Below, piece by piece: positions 39,465-51,099 of a DNA stretch of 64,000 bases. The first letter of the stretch is position 1. Each line of letters opens with the position of its first letter. This stretch comes from Blastomussa wellsi (lineage: Eukaryota > Cnidaria > Anthozoa > Scleractinia > Plerogyridae): the NCBI GenBank assembly GCA_947652115.1, contig OX393570.1, positions 9,693,002 through 9,757,001 on the forward strand, read 5' to 3'. A program made the position numbers and the translations under genes. The notes under the pieces were generated by a model. That model was given only the letters and a program-made list of their open reading frames with translations, was not told where the DNA came from and made no database searches.

Positions 39465-42400
39465 TCAGTAACTCCTATAAATAATCCGTAGACAGTTAAA
39501 AAAAATAGAGTTCTTGAAACATGATTCATAAACGTTATTGGTGTAAAGGTACTTAAATTGCTTCCTCAAGCAGACATATAGCTTGGAAATTGGTCTGACC
39601 AGGGTACCATTTTTTGTCTTGATTTCCGCTACACGGACACGGTGATCATGGCCAGGAAAAGTCTTGACAACGCGACCGAGGAGCCATCGTCCCCTTGGGG
39701 AATTGTCGTCGACGACTAAGACAAGGTCTCCAATTGCTAAGCTGCCCTTCTCTCGAATCCATTTGTGACGTTGTTGTAACGTAGGGATGTACTCTCGCAT
39801 CCACCTCTTCCAAAAGCAGTCAGCCAGAAATTGGGCTTGTCTCCATTGCTTTCTTTGGTAGAGGTCTTCACTCACAAACAGGCCAGGTGGTAGAGCAAGG
39901 TTTCTTCGCTGAAGCAAGAAAGTAGTAAGAGGTTCGAAGTCACTCGGATCATCACTGCTTGGGGTAAGAGGGCGACTGTTTAGGACAGTTACAACTTCAG
40001 CGAACTCAGTGCGTAGAGTTTCCAAGCTGACCAATGCATTTTGGTTTCCGAGGATCGCTCTCATTGACTTACGGACACTTCGAATAAGCCTCTCCCAAAC
40101 CCCATTCATGTGACTGGCAAAGGGTGGTTGAAATTTCCACTCAGGTCTTGGGCATAAATGGCAGCTGATCTCGTCTTTGATCAGGCGTTTATTCAGATCG
40201 TCTTGATTCCATTCCCGCATGGATCTCTGGATTTCTTTGTCTGCTCCCACGAAGTTGGTTCCATTATCGCTCCAGATTTCCTTCGGACAGCCACGGTTTG
40301 AAATAAACCTTCGGAGAGCTTGGATAAAGGCGTCAGTCTCCAGCGAACTCACGTCTTCGATATGAATGGCACGACAGGTAAAGCAGGTGAAAAGGCATCC
40401 ATACACCTTCTCCGAACCTCGTCCGTGCTTCACATGGCCCGAAGAAATCTACTCCAGTATAAGTGAATGGAGGCTCGTATGGGACAAGACGTTCTTTAGG
40501 CAGGTCGGCCATCAGCTGCTGCATAGGTGCTTCGTTTCGCTTGCGGCAGTCAACACACTTGCGCAGAACTCGTCGGATAAGTGATCTTGCTTGTAATATC
40601 CAAAATTTCTGGCGTATGGCAGAGAGTACATGCTCACGACCAGCATGGCCCAAGGTCTCGTGATAGTAGCGCGCTATTAAGGTGGAGATGGGATGATCCT
40701 TCGGAAGGAGCATTGGATGGACAGCATCGAATGGAATCGAGGCGTGACGAATTCTTCCTCCTACGCGAACAGTTCCTTCGATCAGCACCGGAGAGAGGTT
40801 AGCAAGTTTGCTATAACCTTTGACTTGGAGTCCACTGCTTAAAGAGGCAATTTCTTCAGGGAAGTGCTGGCGTTGAACCAACTGGACAATTTTCTGCGTT
40901 GAGTTTCGCGCCTCTACGATGCCTATCCCTCTTGGTTTGGGGAGAGCGTTCTTGTTCTCGATGTACTGAACAAAGCGCAATAGCCATGCCATGAGTGTTT
41001 GTAGACGAGGCCAAGATGAGTAGCGCCTTAGAAACAGATCTAGCGCAGATCCAACGGACATGAGATCAACGTAACCTCCAACTCTAATTTCTTTATCCTC
41101 GTCAGGAATATCACCGATTTCCCGAACTGGCCACTGATCTTCGGGTTGCAACAGGAACGTAGGACCGGACAACCAACGACAGTTTGGTTTGAGAGAATGG
41201 ATTCCTATCCCTCGAGAGCCCTCGTCGGCCGGATTGAGAGATGTCGGGACATGTCGACATTGCTCAGGAGTAGAAGCAACATGGATCTCGTTGACTCTGT
41301 TAGCAACAAAGGGCTTGAATCGTCTCTTCTCGTTGGCGACGTACTGAAGGACTGTTAGGGAGTCCGTCCAAAATGTGACACTATGAACGGGTAGGTCTAG
41401 CTCATCGTGAATCAGCACGTGCAGACGCGTAGAGACCACAGCAGCTTGTAATTCCAAGCGTGGAATGGACCATTGCTTTAAGGGTGTGTTACGCGTTTTC
41501 CCCATAACAAAAGCGCAATGGACTCTCCCTCGATCATCAACGAGTCTCAAGTAGCTAACAGCAGCGTAGCCATGGTTAGACGCGTCAGAAAAATAGTGCA
41601 GCTGGACATTGGTGGTAGTGCCATGAGAATGATTTCTAAAGCATCTCGGGATCCTGATTTTTGCGACAAGGGGAAGAGACTCCTTCCAGCGGTGCCACTG
41701 TGTAAGCTGTGGTTCTGGTACACGTTCGTCCCACTGGATTCCCATTCTCCAAAGATCTTGAAGTAGAACCTTTACTGAGAGAATAAAGGGACCCATAAAA
41801 CCAAGAGGATCAAAGAGAGAACTGACCGTTGAAAGGATGCCACGTTTGGTCGGAGGTTTGTTAGTGGGTACAACTTTAAACAGCAATGTATCCGAGTCAG
41901 CATCCCAATGTAGTCCAAGTGCACGACCAACTGGTAGCTGATCAAGATCAAGATTCAAAGCAGGATTTGCTCTTTCGCTTTCAGGAAGGGTGGCCAGAAG
42001 CTTACGGCTGTTACTAGCAAATTTCGTTAGGTGAAAACCGCCTTCCTTCATTAACTGGATCAACTGCTAAGCGAGGCGGGTCGCATTCTCTTCGTTCGGA
42101 AGAGACTTCAGGACATCATCAACGTAGAAATTCCTACGCACGGTGTTGATTACTTCCGGGCCAAACCGCTCTTTATTATCATCTGCTGTCTGTTGTACTG
42201 CTCTGTTGGCGCAACAAGGCGACGAGGCTGCTCCAAAAATGTGAACGAGCATTTGTATTCGTCAGGGGGGGTATCCAAGCTACCGCTCCACCACAGGAAT
42301 CTCAAGGCGTCGGCGTCCCGGGGGAGAACCTTGACCTGATGAAACATCGCTTCTAAGTCAGCTGTAAAGGCGATTTCTTCCTCACGAAAGCGGATGAGTA

Positions 42401-43976
42401 CACCAGTTAAATTATTCGCGAGGTCTGGACCTTGGTACAACTGATCATTCAAGGAAGTGCCGTCGAATTTGGCAGCTGCGTCATAAACGACACGGCATTT
42501 GTTGGGCTTGTTAACGTTAAAGACAGGGTGATGCGGTAAGTACCACGTGATTCTAGATCTTTTGGCGGCCTCCTCAGGAGTCAGCTTTCTTGCGTAACCC
42601 TTATTAACGTACTCCTCAATGACCGCTCTGTACTTGGCTTCCAGGTCGGGATCATGGGAGAAACGCTTCTTTAGATGATGAAGTCTGGCTTCAGCTGCGA
42701 TTCTGTTGAAGGGAAGGCTAGGGTCTTCCTGCTTCCAAAGCAAGCCGATCTGATAATGGCCGTCGACCTTTGAAATAGTATTCTCGATAATCTTCGTGGC
42801 CTTGTGATCTTCCACTGACATTGATTTTAAGGAGTGTCTCTCAGTTCCATAAGACTCAACTCGCCAGAAGTCTTCAAGTTGGCGACTCAAAGAAATCTCC
42901 TCACAGGAAACGTGATTGAGGTTAAACTGATGCTTACCGCTGCAGCTAACAGAACCACCAAGGATACTCCAGCCAAGGCAAGATCTTATTGCAAAAGGCT
43001 CGTTTGGCTTTCCTTTCCTGACTTCGAGAGGGATGAAGGCGTCCTGGACATTCGTGCCAATGAGGACGGACACTTTGCTCCTTGCGACTTCAGGGAAGGG
43101 TACCTGACGTAGGTGTGGCCATTGTCCCATTTTTTTGCGAACCGAGACATGTTTGAGTGGAATAGTTAAATCTTTAACGGCCCAAGCGTCACGTACAGCA
43201 ATCTCTCTGGTATTCTGATCGGTGACTGAGACGATTTTAAAATTCACTTTCACACCTTGTTCCTTTTTGTCTCTTTGATTTACTGTAGAAAGGAAGAGCT
43301 GGCTGGCTTCACCTTGAATGTCAAGCTGTTCAGTAAGGGATGGATCAATCATTGTCACATCGGAGCCAGAATCTACAAGGCCATAAGTAGTAATGCTTCT
43401 TCCATTCTCACCAATGACCTTGAGAGGAATGATCTGCAATAGAATCTCAGAAGATTCCTCCATAGTTGCTGTAGCACTCACGTTCGGGGGAGTGTTTCCA
43501 TAATCAGAGGAAGCTAGTGGGACAGCTGGAACTTCTGTGGCTTCAGCGTTATTGGCATGGTGAACAACGTCTCTTCCATGGCTGGGTCTAGGAAGATGCA
43601 ACAGAGTGTGATGAGGTTTGCCACATTCTGGTGCCTTACAGCGTATTGCAGACTTGCACGATCCTGCAGAATGCTCAACAGAATTGATACAATTGAAGCA
43701 AATTCGTTTCGTCTTCACAAAATCGATTCTTTCACTGACAGGCTTCAACTTGAACGTTTCACAGCGGTAAAGTGGGTGAGACCGGGTACACATCGGACAC
43801 TGGAACCACTTTCTGCGATTCGTTTTGCCTGCAAGGTTAACGGTACTATTTAGGCTGTCCTCCTTCTGACCTTCAGTTGACAGCGTGGTAAACCTGTGAT
43901 CAGTAGTATCACGCCTTTTAGAACTCGAAGGCTTTGTTTCGGGAGACATTTGAGAAGAAAGGATGGTTAGCCACAT
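39465..43976 (-). pseudogene. BEL/Pao Pol: zinc knuckle, protease, RT, RNase H, integrase (disrupted)
   Basis: Three main frames in order: 43,976-42,150, 42,063-40,333 and 40,433-39,465. The first has a Cys-rich finger ([15 protein letters not shown]), an aspartic protease ([13 protein letters not shown]) and the RT N-half ([21 protein letters not shown]). A frameshift near 42,250 leads to a short frame with [10 protein letters not shown] (RT catalytic centre) that ends at a stop at 42,067. RNase H follows (YFSDASNHGYAAVSY; FWTDSLTVL), then the integrase HHCC region (HETLGHAGREHV ... CVDCRKR). The DDE core has GVDFFGP, a frameshift near 40,400, [10 protein letters not shown] and GVWERLIRS. 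The C-terminus has [16 protein letters not shown] (DUF5641-like). Two shifts and one stop prevent a full polyprotein. Confidence 0.9.
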
Positions 43977-44129
43977 CAGCGCGATCGTTCAAGAAGTCAA
44001 CAACGTCCTTAAAAGACGGCATGATTTGCCCTTGATGTTCGAGTTTCCTCAAGTGTTCTCTGAAGTTAGCTTGTGCCCACTTTGGTTATCGCAGGATCAT
44101 TTTTCAAGGTTGTCCGTGTTCATTTCTCC

Positions 44130-46187
44130 TTAACAGCTCATAGCTTCCAAGGTATCGTACATGACCTGGGCTGTATCTGCGTAACGTCGCAGGCCTCTTT
44201 TATCTTGAGGGGCTATGACGGGGCCTTTCACCAAGGTGTCAACACATGCTCGCACTATCTTAAAGGGTTGACCAAAGCGGTCTTGAAGAACTCGGAGTGC
44301 CTTTGCCAAGCCTCCTGGAACGGACTCATACCTCTGCACGGCTAATAAGGCGGGGCCTTCGAGAAAATGCAACAGTCGGGCCATTTTCGCCGGTTCGTCT
44401 AAGGCCTTTGACTCCACCATTTGACGGAACCCCTGACGAAACATCGGATAGTTTTCAGGGGGACCATCGAACTTGACAACTTGCAGAGCCGGTAGACCAT
44501 GATCAGCGTTCATTTTCTCCATAGTGGTAGCGATTATTGCAAGAAGGTTTCCGCTGACAGGCTGTGGAGTTGGTAAAGGGCGCTGTGAAAAATCTGCGAC
44601 ACTAGGAACAGCAGTATAATTGTAACCTTGAGCTGCTGCACTTGAACCAGTAGCATGGAGGTAAGGAGAAACCACCGGATTTTGACTATGTACAACACGC
44701 GTACCGGTGAGGTCAGCGGTATTAGCCAGGACAGAAGACATTGAAGGCCCAACTGGAAATGAAGACTCACGCGAAGACACCTCTGGAAAACAAGGAACTT
44801 GCAAGGAAGAGGATGGAAACAAGGAGACTTGCGTGGACGAGACGTGAGACACATCAGCATACGGGAATATCGCTGGAAACTCTGTAGCCTGGGTTGACAC
44901 GACTGGGCGCGTGTAAACTTGCGTGGGCACAGGTGGAAGCGTGAACACGGACGGACGCGTAGAGGCTTGCGTGGACAGAGCTGGAAATGTATACGCTCGC
45001 GTGGAGACAGCTGGAAACGGGTAAGCTTGCGTGGACGAGACGTGGGACACATCAGCATACGGGAATATCGCTGGAAACTCTGTAACCTGGGTTGACACGA
45101 CTGGGCGCGTGTAAACTTGCGTGGGCACAGGTGGAAGCGTGAACACGGACGGACGCGTAGAGGCTTGCGTGGACAGAGCTGGAAATGTATACGCTCGCGT
45201 GGAGACAACTGGAAACGGGTAAGCTTGCGTGGACACGGATGAAAGCGTGTCAACTTGCGTGTTCTTGGTTGGAGACGTGTACACTCGCGCGAAGGCGGCT
45301 GAAGTCGTTTGAACTTGCGTTTTCATGACAGGAAAAGTGAAAACTTGCGCGGATGTAGGTGGGGTCATTAATGAAGAGGTGCTAGAGGTCTTGCCGAAAG
45401 CCAATCCTGGTAGAACGCGACCATGATGCGATGAAGAATTCGCGTTGAACATAAGTTCTGAATACTCGTTCTCGGCTAATTCGGCTTCTAACTTAGCTAC
45501 TTCAGTCTTCTCTTTCGCCTCTGTAACGTCCTTTTCGGTCTCCAGCATCACCAACTCCAACTCAAGCTGTTTCTGGCTCATTTCCATTTCTAAACGTTTC
45601 ACTTCAATTTCGATGGATCTTTTTCGCTTTTGTTCAGTTTGTTTCGCAGCTAGCGCAGCCTTGGCAGCTGCCGTCCTTGTATCGCGAAGTCTTGCGCTTG
45701 CCTCACTAAGTCTTGCAGAAGTCCGACTGCTTGCAGATCGCAAAGATGTTGTTGGCGACGCCATGCCAAAATTGGCAAAGTCCTGAGATACTTGTTTGTT
45801 AAAATGTGTGGCAGCGGCAACTGTATATTCCTCGATCTTCAGGTCGTACTGGAGTTTTCTCGTTTCTTGAGTAACATATTGCGTATCAAGCTCGTGAATT
45901 TCGACGCTATCTTCGACCAAGTAACTTCTGTATCGTGTGGCATTTTCCTGGAAATTACTCCACGCTTGGTTTAGAGTCGCCTGAGCGGATTTGACTTTCA
46001 CTAGATTCGCGTAGTCGACGAGGAGAGAGTCAATTTGTGAGCAGGCTTTCGGCATAGTCGAAACATATCCCGCACGCGACTTTCGGAGGGTGTACAAAGC
46101 TTCTTGTAAGGCTCCTTCTTGGAGAGAACTTGACGTTTTCTTTCGTAAACTTGAGCGAGCGCCAGAGACTGTTGTCGCGTTCGCCAT
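44130..46187 (-). CDS. BEL/Pao Gag region
   Basis: The ATG at 46,187 (MANATTVSGARSSL) opens 685 codons. Residues about 150-260 form a Lys/Glu-rich coiled coil. About 290-460 is a Pro/Thr/Ser-rich region (VSTQAYPFPAVSTRAYTFP) with a 66-residue unit present twice. The C-terminal part, VKFDGPPENYPMFRQGF with LLHFLEGPALLAV, matches the DUF1759 type of Pao Gag. The in-frame TAA at the end is followed by further Gag-like sequence in shifted frames (NFREHLRKLEHQGQIMPSFK) before Pol. The true polyprotein was therefore longer. Confidence 0.82.
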   Translation of the reverse strand: MANATTVSGARSSLRKKTSSSLQEGALQEALYTLRKSRAGYVSTMPKACSQIDSLLVDYANLVKVKSAQATLNQAWSNFQENATRYRSYLVEDSVEIHELDTQYVTQETRKLQYDLKIEEYTVAAATHFNKQVSQDFANFGMASPTTSLRSASSRTSARLSEASARLRDTRTAAAKAALAAKQTEQKRKRSIEIEVKRLEMEMSQKQLELELVMLETEKDVTEAKEKTEVAKLEAELAENEYSELMFNANSSSHHGRVLPGLAFGKTSSTSSLMTPPTSAQVFTFPVMKTQVQTTSAAFARVYTSPTKNTQVDTLSSVSTQAYPFPVVSTRAYTFPALSTQASTRPSVFTLPPVPTQVYTRPVVSTQVTEFPAIFPYADVSHVSSTQAYPFPAVSTRAYTFPALSTQASTRPSVFTLPPVPTQVYTRPVVSTQATEFPAIFPYADVSHVSSTQVSLFPSSSLQVPCFPEVSSRESSFPVGPSMSSVLANTADLTGTRVVHSQNPVVSPYLHATGSSAAAQGYNYTAVPSVADFSQRPLPTPQPVSGNLLAIIATTMEKMNADHGLPALQVVKFDGPPENYPMFRQGFRQMVESKALDEPAKMARLLHFLEGPALLAVQRYESVPGGLAKALRVLQDRFGQPFKIVRACVDTLVKGPVIAPQDKRGLRRYADTAQVMYDTLEAMSC
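44836..45232. repeat. 198-bp tandem duplication inside Gag
   Basis: The segment beginning gacgagacgtg at 44,836 is repeated at 45,034 in frame, giving two 66-residue Pro/Ser/Thr-rich units that are almost the same. Within each unit a shorter period of about 30 bp (gcgtggacacg-like) is visible. Confidence 0.85.
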
Positions 46188-46214
46188 AACAGTTAACTCA
46201 TTTGGAATTTACGA

Positions 46215-46585
46215 TGAAGAGGCGAAGGGCCGACTTCAGACACAATATTTAACAGTCCAGCAAATTTAATTACTTCTTTCCAGGTTGGAAGGTAAATTCC
46301 TACAGATAAATATAACCTGAATTACAACAAAATAACTAAACGAACAGAGCAGAAAAATAAGGCGAGAATACAAACAGACGGAAAACTAAACGGCTTACCA
46401 AATGCTGGGGATCCGAAGGTTACGGACGAGAAACTTACACTAAATGAACAAGAAATGATGATACAAATATATACGATACAAATTTACATATGAAGCAAAA
46501 ATATATACGGGCATGCGGAATGTGACAAAATACATTTACATACGAAAACAAAAAACAGAAGAGAAAAAACGAAATCACCGCGACA
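46215..46585 (-). repeat. BEL/Pao 5' LTR
   Basis: Partner of 39,019-39,390. On minus it is followed by about 27 bp before the Gag ATG; no clear tRNA primer-binding site was recognised there. Confidence 0.92.
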
Positions 46586-46590
46586 GTATC
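46586..46590. repeat. 5-bp target duplication of the BEL/Pao element, right
   Basis: gtatc, identical to 39,014-39,018. Confidence 0.85.
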
Positions 46591-49173
46591 AATATTATTA
46601 GACGAACTTGACTTTCACTTTAATGTTATTGGAATCACGGAGACAAAAATTACAATTTCAAATGAGAATAATTTTCATCCAAGCATTCCAGGTTATGTTT
46701 TTGAATATGTACCAACACCTTTGGCCTCTGGAGGCGTAGGGTTATTTGTTGATCAATCACTGCATTATACGGTCCTTGAAAAGATCTCCAATGAGGCTTT
46801 TCAAGCTATTTGGATTGAAATATCCAACGTAAATCATAAAAACATCGTTTGCGGCTTAATTTATCGACAGCACAACTCACCAGATTACTTTCAGTCATAT
46901 TTTGAGGAGGTCATTGAAAAAATGGTATCAGATGATAAAACTGTTTATATCATGGGGGATTTTAATATAGATTTACTCAAATGTGAAACATCTCAAATAA
47001 GTCAAGATTTTTTGTTGTCTCTTCAAAGCTGCTATCTCATTCCAACAGTTGACAAACCCACACGTGTTTGTAGAGCGTCTGCTATGCTAATTGATAACAT
47101 ATTTGTCAATAATTCTGACAAACTTCTTGCCAGTGGTAATATCATATCGGATATTAGCGATCATTTTTCTCAATTCTGTATTACAACATCTGCGAAGGAC
47201 AAAAAGCAACAGATCAAATCTGTTAAAATGCGTGACTATTCCAAATTTTCCGCTGATAGTTTTGCTAAAGATCTCTTAGAAGTTGACTGGGATAGGATGA
47301 TAGCAAATGAAGCGAACTGTCCGGATAAGTTGTTTTCCACGTTTTACAATAAGTATAATAAAATTGTCAACAAACATGCACCCTTTAAAAGAATGTCAAA
47401 TCGGAAAGCAAAACAGCTGTCTAAACCTTGGATCACCACCGGAATTAAAGTATCGATTGCAGTTAAAAGTAAATTGTTTGCGTCAGGTGATGACTCTAGG
47501 TACAAATACTATAGAAACAAAATTTGTAGCTTAATTCGGCTAAGTAAAAAGAGATATTATCACGAGTATTTCGAACATAATGTTGCTAACATGAAAAAAA
47601 CTTGGGAAGGAATAAGTGAGCTGCTATATCGTAGGAAACATAACTAAACTCAAGGACAAGAGGGAAATCGTGAAAGAAGCCTCACAGATACCTAACACCC
47701 TTAATAAGCACTTTGCCTCAGTAGGTATCAGACTTGCGAGTAAATTGCCCTCTCCCCCTAAGCATCACCTTGATTATGTTAGCAAATGTATATCTCCACA
47801 CTCATCCTTCCTTTTTGAACATGTTTTTCCTGACGAAATTCGCTCTGAAATATTATCCATACCAAACGACAAGTCTTATGGTTTATATTCCTCCCCCACT
47901 AAATTACTTAAACTCTCAAGCTCTATTATAGCCCCTGTCCTATCACAGTTACTTAATATATCTATCAAATCGGGGTCTTACCCATCAAAGCTTAAAATTG
48001 CCAAAATTACGCCGATATTTAAAAGTGATGATGAAAGTGATGCCAATAATTACAGACCTATCTCATTATTGTCAAATTTCAATAGAATTTTTGAGAAAAT
48101 TATGTATAAAAGAATGACAAGCTACATTGAGCAACATAATTTATTATATCCGTCCCAATACGGTTTCCGTAAAGGACATTCCACTCAACATGCAATATTG
48201 GACATCATTAATGACATTCAAGCTAACATGAATCAGCGATTGCTTTCTTGTGGAGTATTTATAGATGTTAAAAAAGCCTTTGACACAGTTGATCACAATA
48301 TTTTACTTGATAAGCTCAACCATTATGGCTTCCGTGGGATTATTAACGATTGGTTCTCATCATACCTAAAGAATCGCACGCACACAACTCAAGTAGGTCA
48401 ACATATCTCAGATAAAGCCATCATTACCTGTGGTGTCCCCCAAGGGTCCGTTCTCGGTCCATTGCTTTTCTTGCTATATGTCAACGATATTCACAAATGC
48501 TCAAATAAACTTTGGTTTTATCTTTTTGCTGATGACACTAATATCCTCTATGCTGATAAAAATGTGAAAGCTCTTGAAACAACAATTAATATTGAATTAC
48601 AAAAGTTTTATGTCTGGTTAACAGCCAACAAATTAATGCTTAACATAAAAAAATCAAATTTCATAGTTCTTCATCCTTATCAAAAACAGCTTGCTTATCA
48701 GCCAAAAATCTGCATGTTTGACAATGAGCAAAATAAATATGTTGATCTTGAGTCTAAAATCTACGTTAAGTACCTTGGCGTACTTATTGATAAAAATCTT
48801 TCCTGGAAGCACCATATTGATGCTATTGCCACAAAGATTAGTAAAAATGTTGGGCTTATTGCAAAACTACGTCATTATGTACCTCGGAAAATACTATTGA
48901 ATTTTTACAAATCATTAATCCATCCCTATTTAACATATGGTCTTCCAGCCTGGGGTCAGGCAGGTAAGATGTATCTTAATAAAATCATGTTCTAATTCTC
49001 CAGAAAAGGGCACTTCGTCTGCTGTTTTTCGCAGATGTTCGTGATCATGCAATTCCATTATTTCTTGAAGCTAACGTTCTTCCCATAACATTTCTATATC
49101 ATGAATGTGTAGCCAGTTTAATGTACGATATCAATAGTAACAATGCACCAATCAACATGTTGCATTTATTTAA

Positions 49174-49604
49174 AGTGCACCTAACACCAAAATATATTTT
49201 TCGCTAGAATACGCCTTTGTGCCAGTTCGAAATGCATTCCACCATTCGATTCTCCTTTCCATCAAATTCTGGCTATTTATAGCATTTGAAAGTTTCGAAA
49301 AACTGTTCATCATTTGTTCCACGACCGATTCAGAAGGGGCGTGGGTCTATTCTTGATTTGACGTCACAAACTGATTTGCATGCATGTTTACAAAGAAGTG
49401 ATGCGATGCAAATCAATTTGTGACGTCAAATCAAGAATAGACCCACGCCCCTTCTGACTCGGTCGTGGAACAAATGGTGAACAGTTCTCCTAATGCTATG
49501 AATAGCCAGAATTTGGTGAAAAGGAGAAACAAAAGGTGGAATGCGTTTCGAACTGGTACAAAGGTGTATTTAAGCGAAAAAAATATTTTGGTGTTAGGTG
49601 CACT
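49174..49604. mobile_element. MITE with TTAA target duplication (piggyBac-like ends)
   Basis: Long terminal inverted repeats start agtgcacctaacaccaaaat and end attttggtgttaggtgcact. Inner arms also pair (ctattcttgatttgacgtca against its complement), so the whole 431 bp can fold back. TTAA flanks both sides (49,170-49,173 and 49,605-49,608). It interrupts the LINE ORF2 C-terminus, whose frame resumes directly after one TTAA is removed. Confidence 0.85.
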
Positions 49605-50502
49605 TTAAGGAAACATCCAGCATTCATTCTTATAATACACGATCATCTACCTCTGGGAACCTTTATGTTCAAAACTCTAGACTGGAAATGCAAAGGCGTT
49701 CTTTCTCTCGACTTGGGGTAAGACTATGGAATGAGATACCATGCCGTATGAGGGTTTTGCCAAAAAAAAACATTTAAAACGGTTCTTCGAACGTCGCTAT
49801 TAAATATTTTGCAAAACGAAGATGACTATATTCAGATACCTGCGATAATTAAGAAAGTTGGAGAAGTTGAATAATTTGTTGTAAATAGCCAAGCTCCTTG
49901 TAAACTGTGTTTTTCTAATGAGTACGTAAAATATAGTTGCGAGTAGATTTGTTGGTCTTTAATTATTAGCTAATAGATATTTGTCAACAATCAGTCCTTT
50001 TGTAATTTGTACCTTTAATTTGTTAAACTGTTTGTTGTTGTGTAAATTTGTCTTTCAATAGGTGTGTTCTTGTATTTGGCTTATCCCGCCCCGATTAGCT
50101 TTTTCTAGCTATGTGCGGGGTAGGCCATCCACTAACTATCATATTTGGTTTTAATAAAGTTGTTGTTTTTGTTGTACTCATTGTGAATCTTATTGAACCT
50201 AAACCCTACTCTGACACTCGGGAAAGTACATCAACATGGATGCAAAAGATTTATGTCATTAATTTTTGGGAGGGCCTGGCAAGTACAAACCCAAACTCTA
50301 TATTTCTACAGATGGAACATGGTTGGCTCTGAGGACTAGAGGCGTCCAAAATGTGCTGGATACATGGCTGTATATCCTGCATTATTCACCCATCTTGCCC
50401 TAGCCTAGTAACAAGGCCTTGTTTCAATCTGGTTTTGACAAAAAATACTGTTTTCAGCTGTCCTTGTGTGCATGTTCATTACAAGAAATAACATTTGTTT
50501 AC

Positions 50503-50766
50503 CATTGACAGTAACAACAACACTTGCACTTTGTCTTGTTCCCACAGTGTTATTAGCAGCGCACTTGTAGATGAACACTCCTCCATCTGACATTGTTTTG
50601 TTCCACATTCCATGACGGTTAACACCATACCTCACCAGCGTATCATTCTCAAACAGTTGATATGTATCTACTGCAGGGTTACCATCCGCTGAGCACGTAA
50701 AGTTAATCACTTCATCTTTACAGACGGTTACTTCACTTGCAGCAAACTGGAAATTCTCTGGTTTGT
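50503..50766 (-). CDS. Ig-domain exon 12 (type b)
   Basis: 264 bp in phase 1-1, acceptor ttgttttag and donor gtaaac. Core: NFTCSADGNPAVDTYQLFEN, GMWNKTMSDGG, FIYKCAANNTVGTRQSA. Duplicate of exon 10, with changes such as SNPVV to GNPAV. Confidence 0.9.
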
Positions 50767-51099
50767 CTAAAACAAGTAAAATAGACAGTACAGTGAACAA
50801 CACAAACTAATAATATTATCATAAATATGAAAGCAATTCTTATCAGTCATCCATACACAACAGAATTATACTATACATGTCCTGCACTGCACAAAACATT
50901 GGGTGTACAGGAAACAGTACTTGGCAAAAATTTAATGCTAGTGCAAAATCACTCTTGTTAATCACTGCATGCATGTTTATGTTGTGGTTCAATTTTATCC
51001 AGTTTAAGATGATTTCCGCAGAACATTCGAGCAATAATGGCAAAAATAAAGTTGCCAAAAAAATCTCATAACATATGATGGTAATATTTTAACTAAAGG

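Larger units (their letters stand above)
39019..46585 (-). mobile_element. BEL/Pao LTR retrotransposon
   Basis: 7.57 kb, with LTRs of 372 and 371 bp that begin tg and end ca and differ at only about five positions by eye, plus a 5-bp target duplication (gtatc). Gag and Pol are on minus, so the right LTR is 5'. A polypurine-like tract (aagccccccagga on minus) sits just before the 3' LTR. The element is young but carries stops and frameshifts. Confidence 0.92.
38849..49874 (+). pseudogene. LINE ORF2: AP endonuclease and reverse transcriptase, interrupted and frameshifted
   Basis: The endonuclease start is at 38.9-39.0 kb (FSVFHNNIASINRNLENV). After the BEL element it resumes at 46,591 with FHFNVIGITETK, GGVGLFVD, YIMGDFNIDLL and ISDHFSQF, the catalytic Glu, Asp, Asn, Asp and His set of AP-type nucleases. 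A shift at about 47,640 leads to the RT (47,616-48,995): YGFRKGHSTQHAILD, CGVPQGSVLGPLLF and YLFADDTNIL. A second shift near 48,985 and the MITE at 49,174 interrupt the C-terminus. It ends with RSFSRLGVRLWNEIP and a stop at 49,872-49,874. The protein is no longer expressible, but every motif is readable. Confidence 0.85.
38848..50175 (+). mobile_element. CR1/L2/Jockey-type LINE, split by BEL/Pao and a MITE
   Basis: The paralogous intron at 31,130 reads gggtactcattg without interruption. Here gggt and tactcattg are separated by 11.3 kb, which defines both ends exactly. The LINE starts inside the endonuclease region (5'-truncated), continues after the BEL element at 46,591, and ends with gttgttgtttttgttg. 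No target duplication, or at most 1-2 bp. The net LINE is about 3.3 kb. The 3' region contains a hairpin-prone cccgccccgattagct ... gcggggtagg stretch. Confidence 0.88.

Noticed and set aside
44534..45253. 239-codon Arg/Pro-rich ORF inside the BEL Gag
   Set aside because: It is a shifted-frame shadow of the duplicated Gag module on the same strand; Gag explains the DNA.
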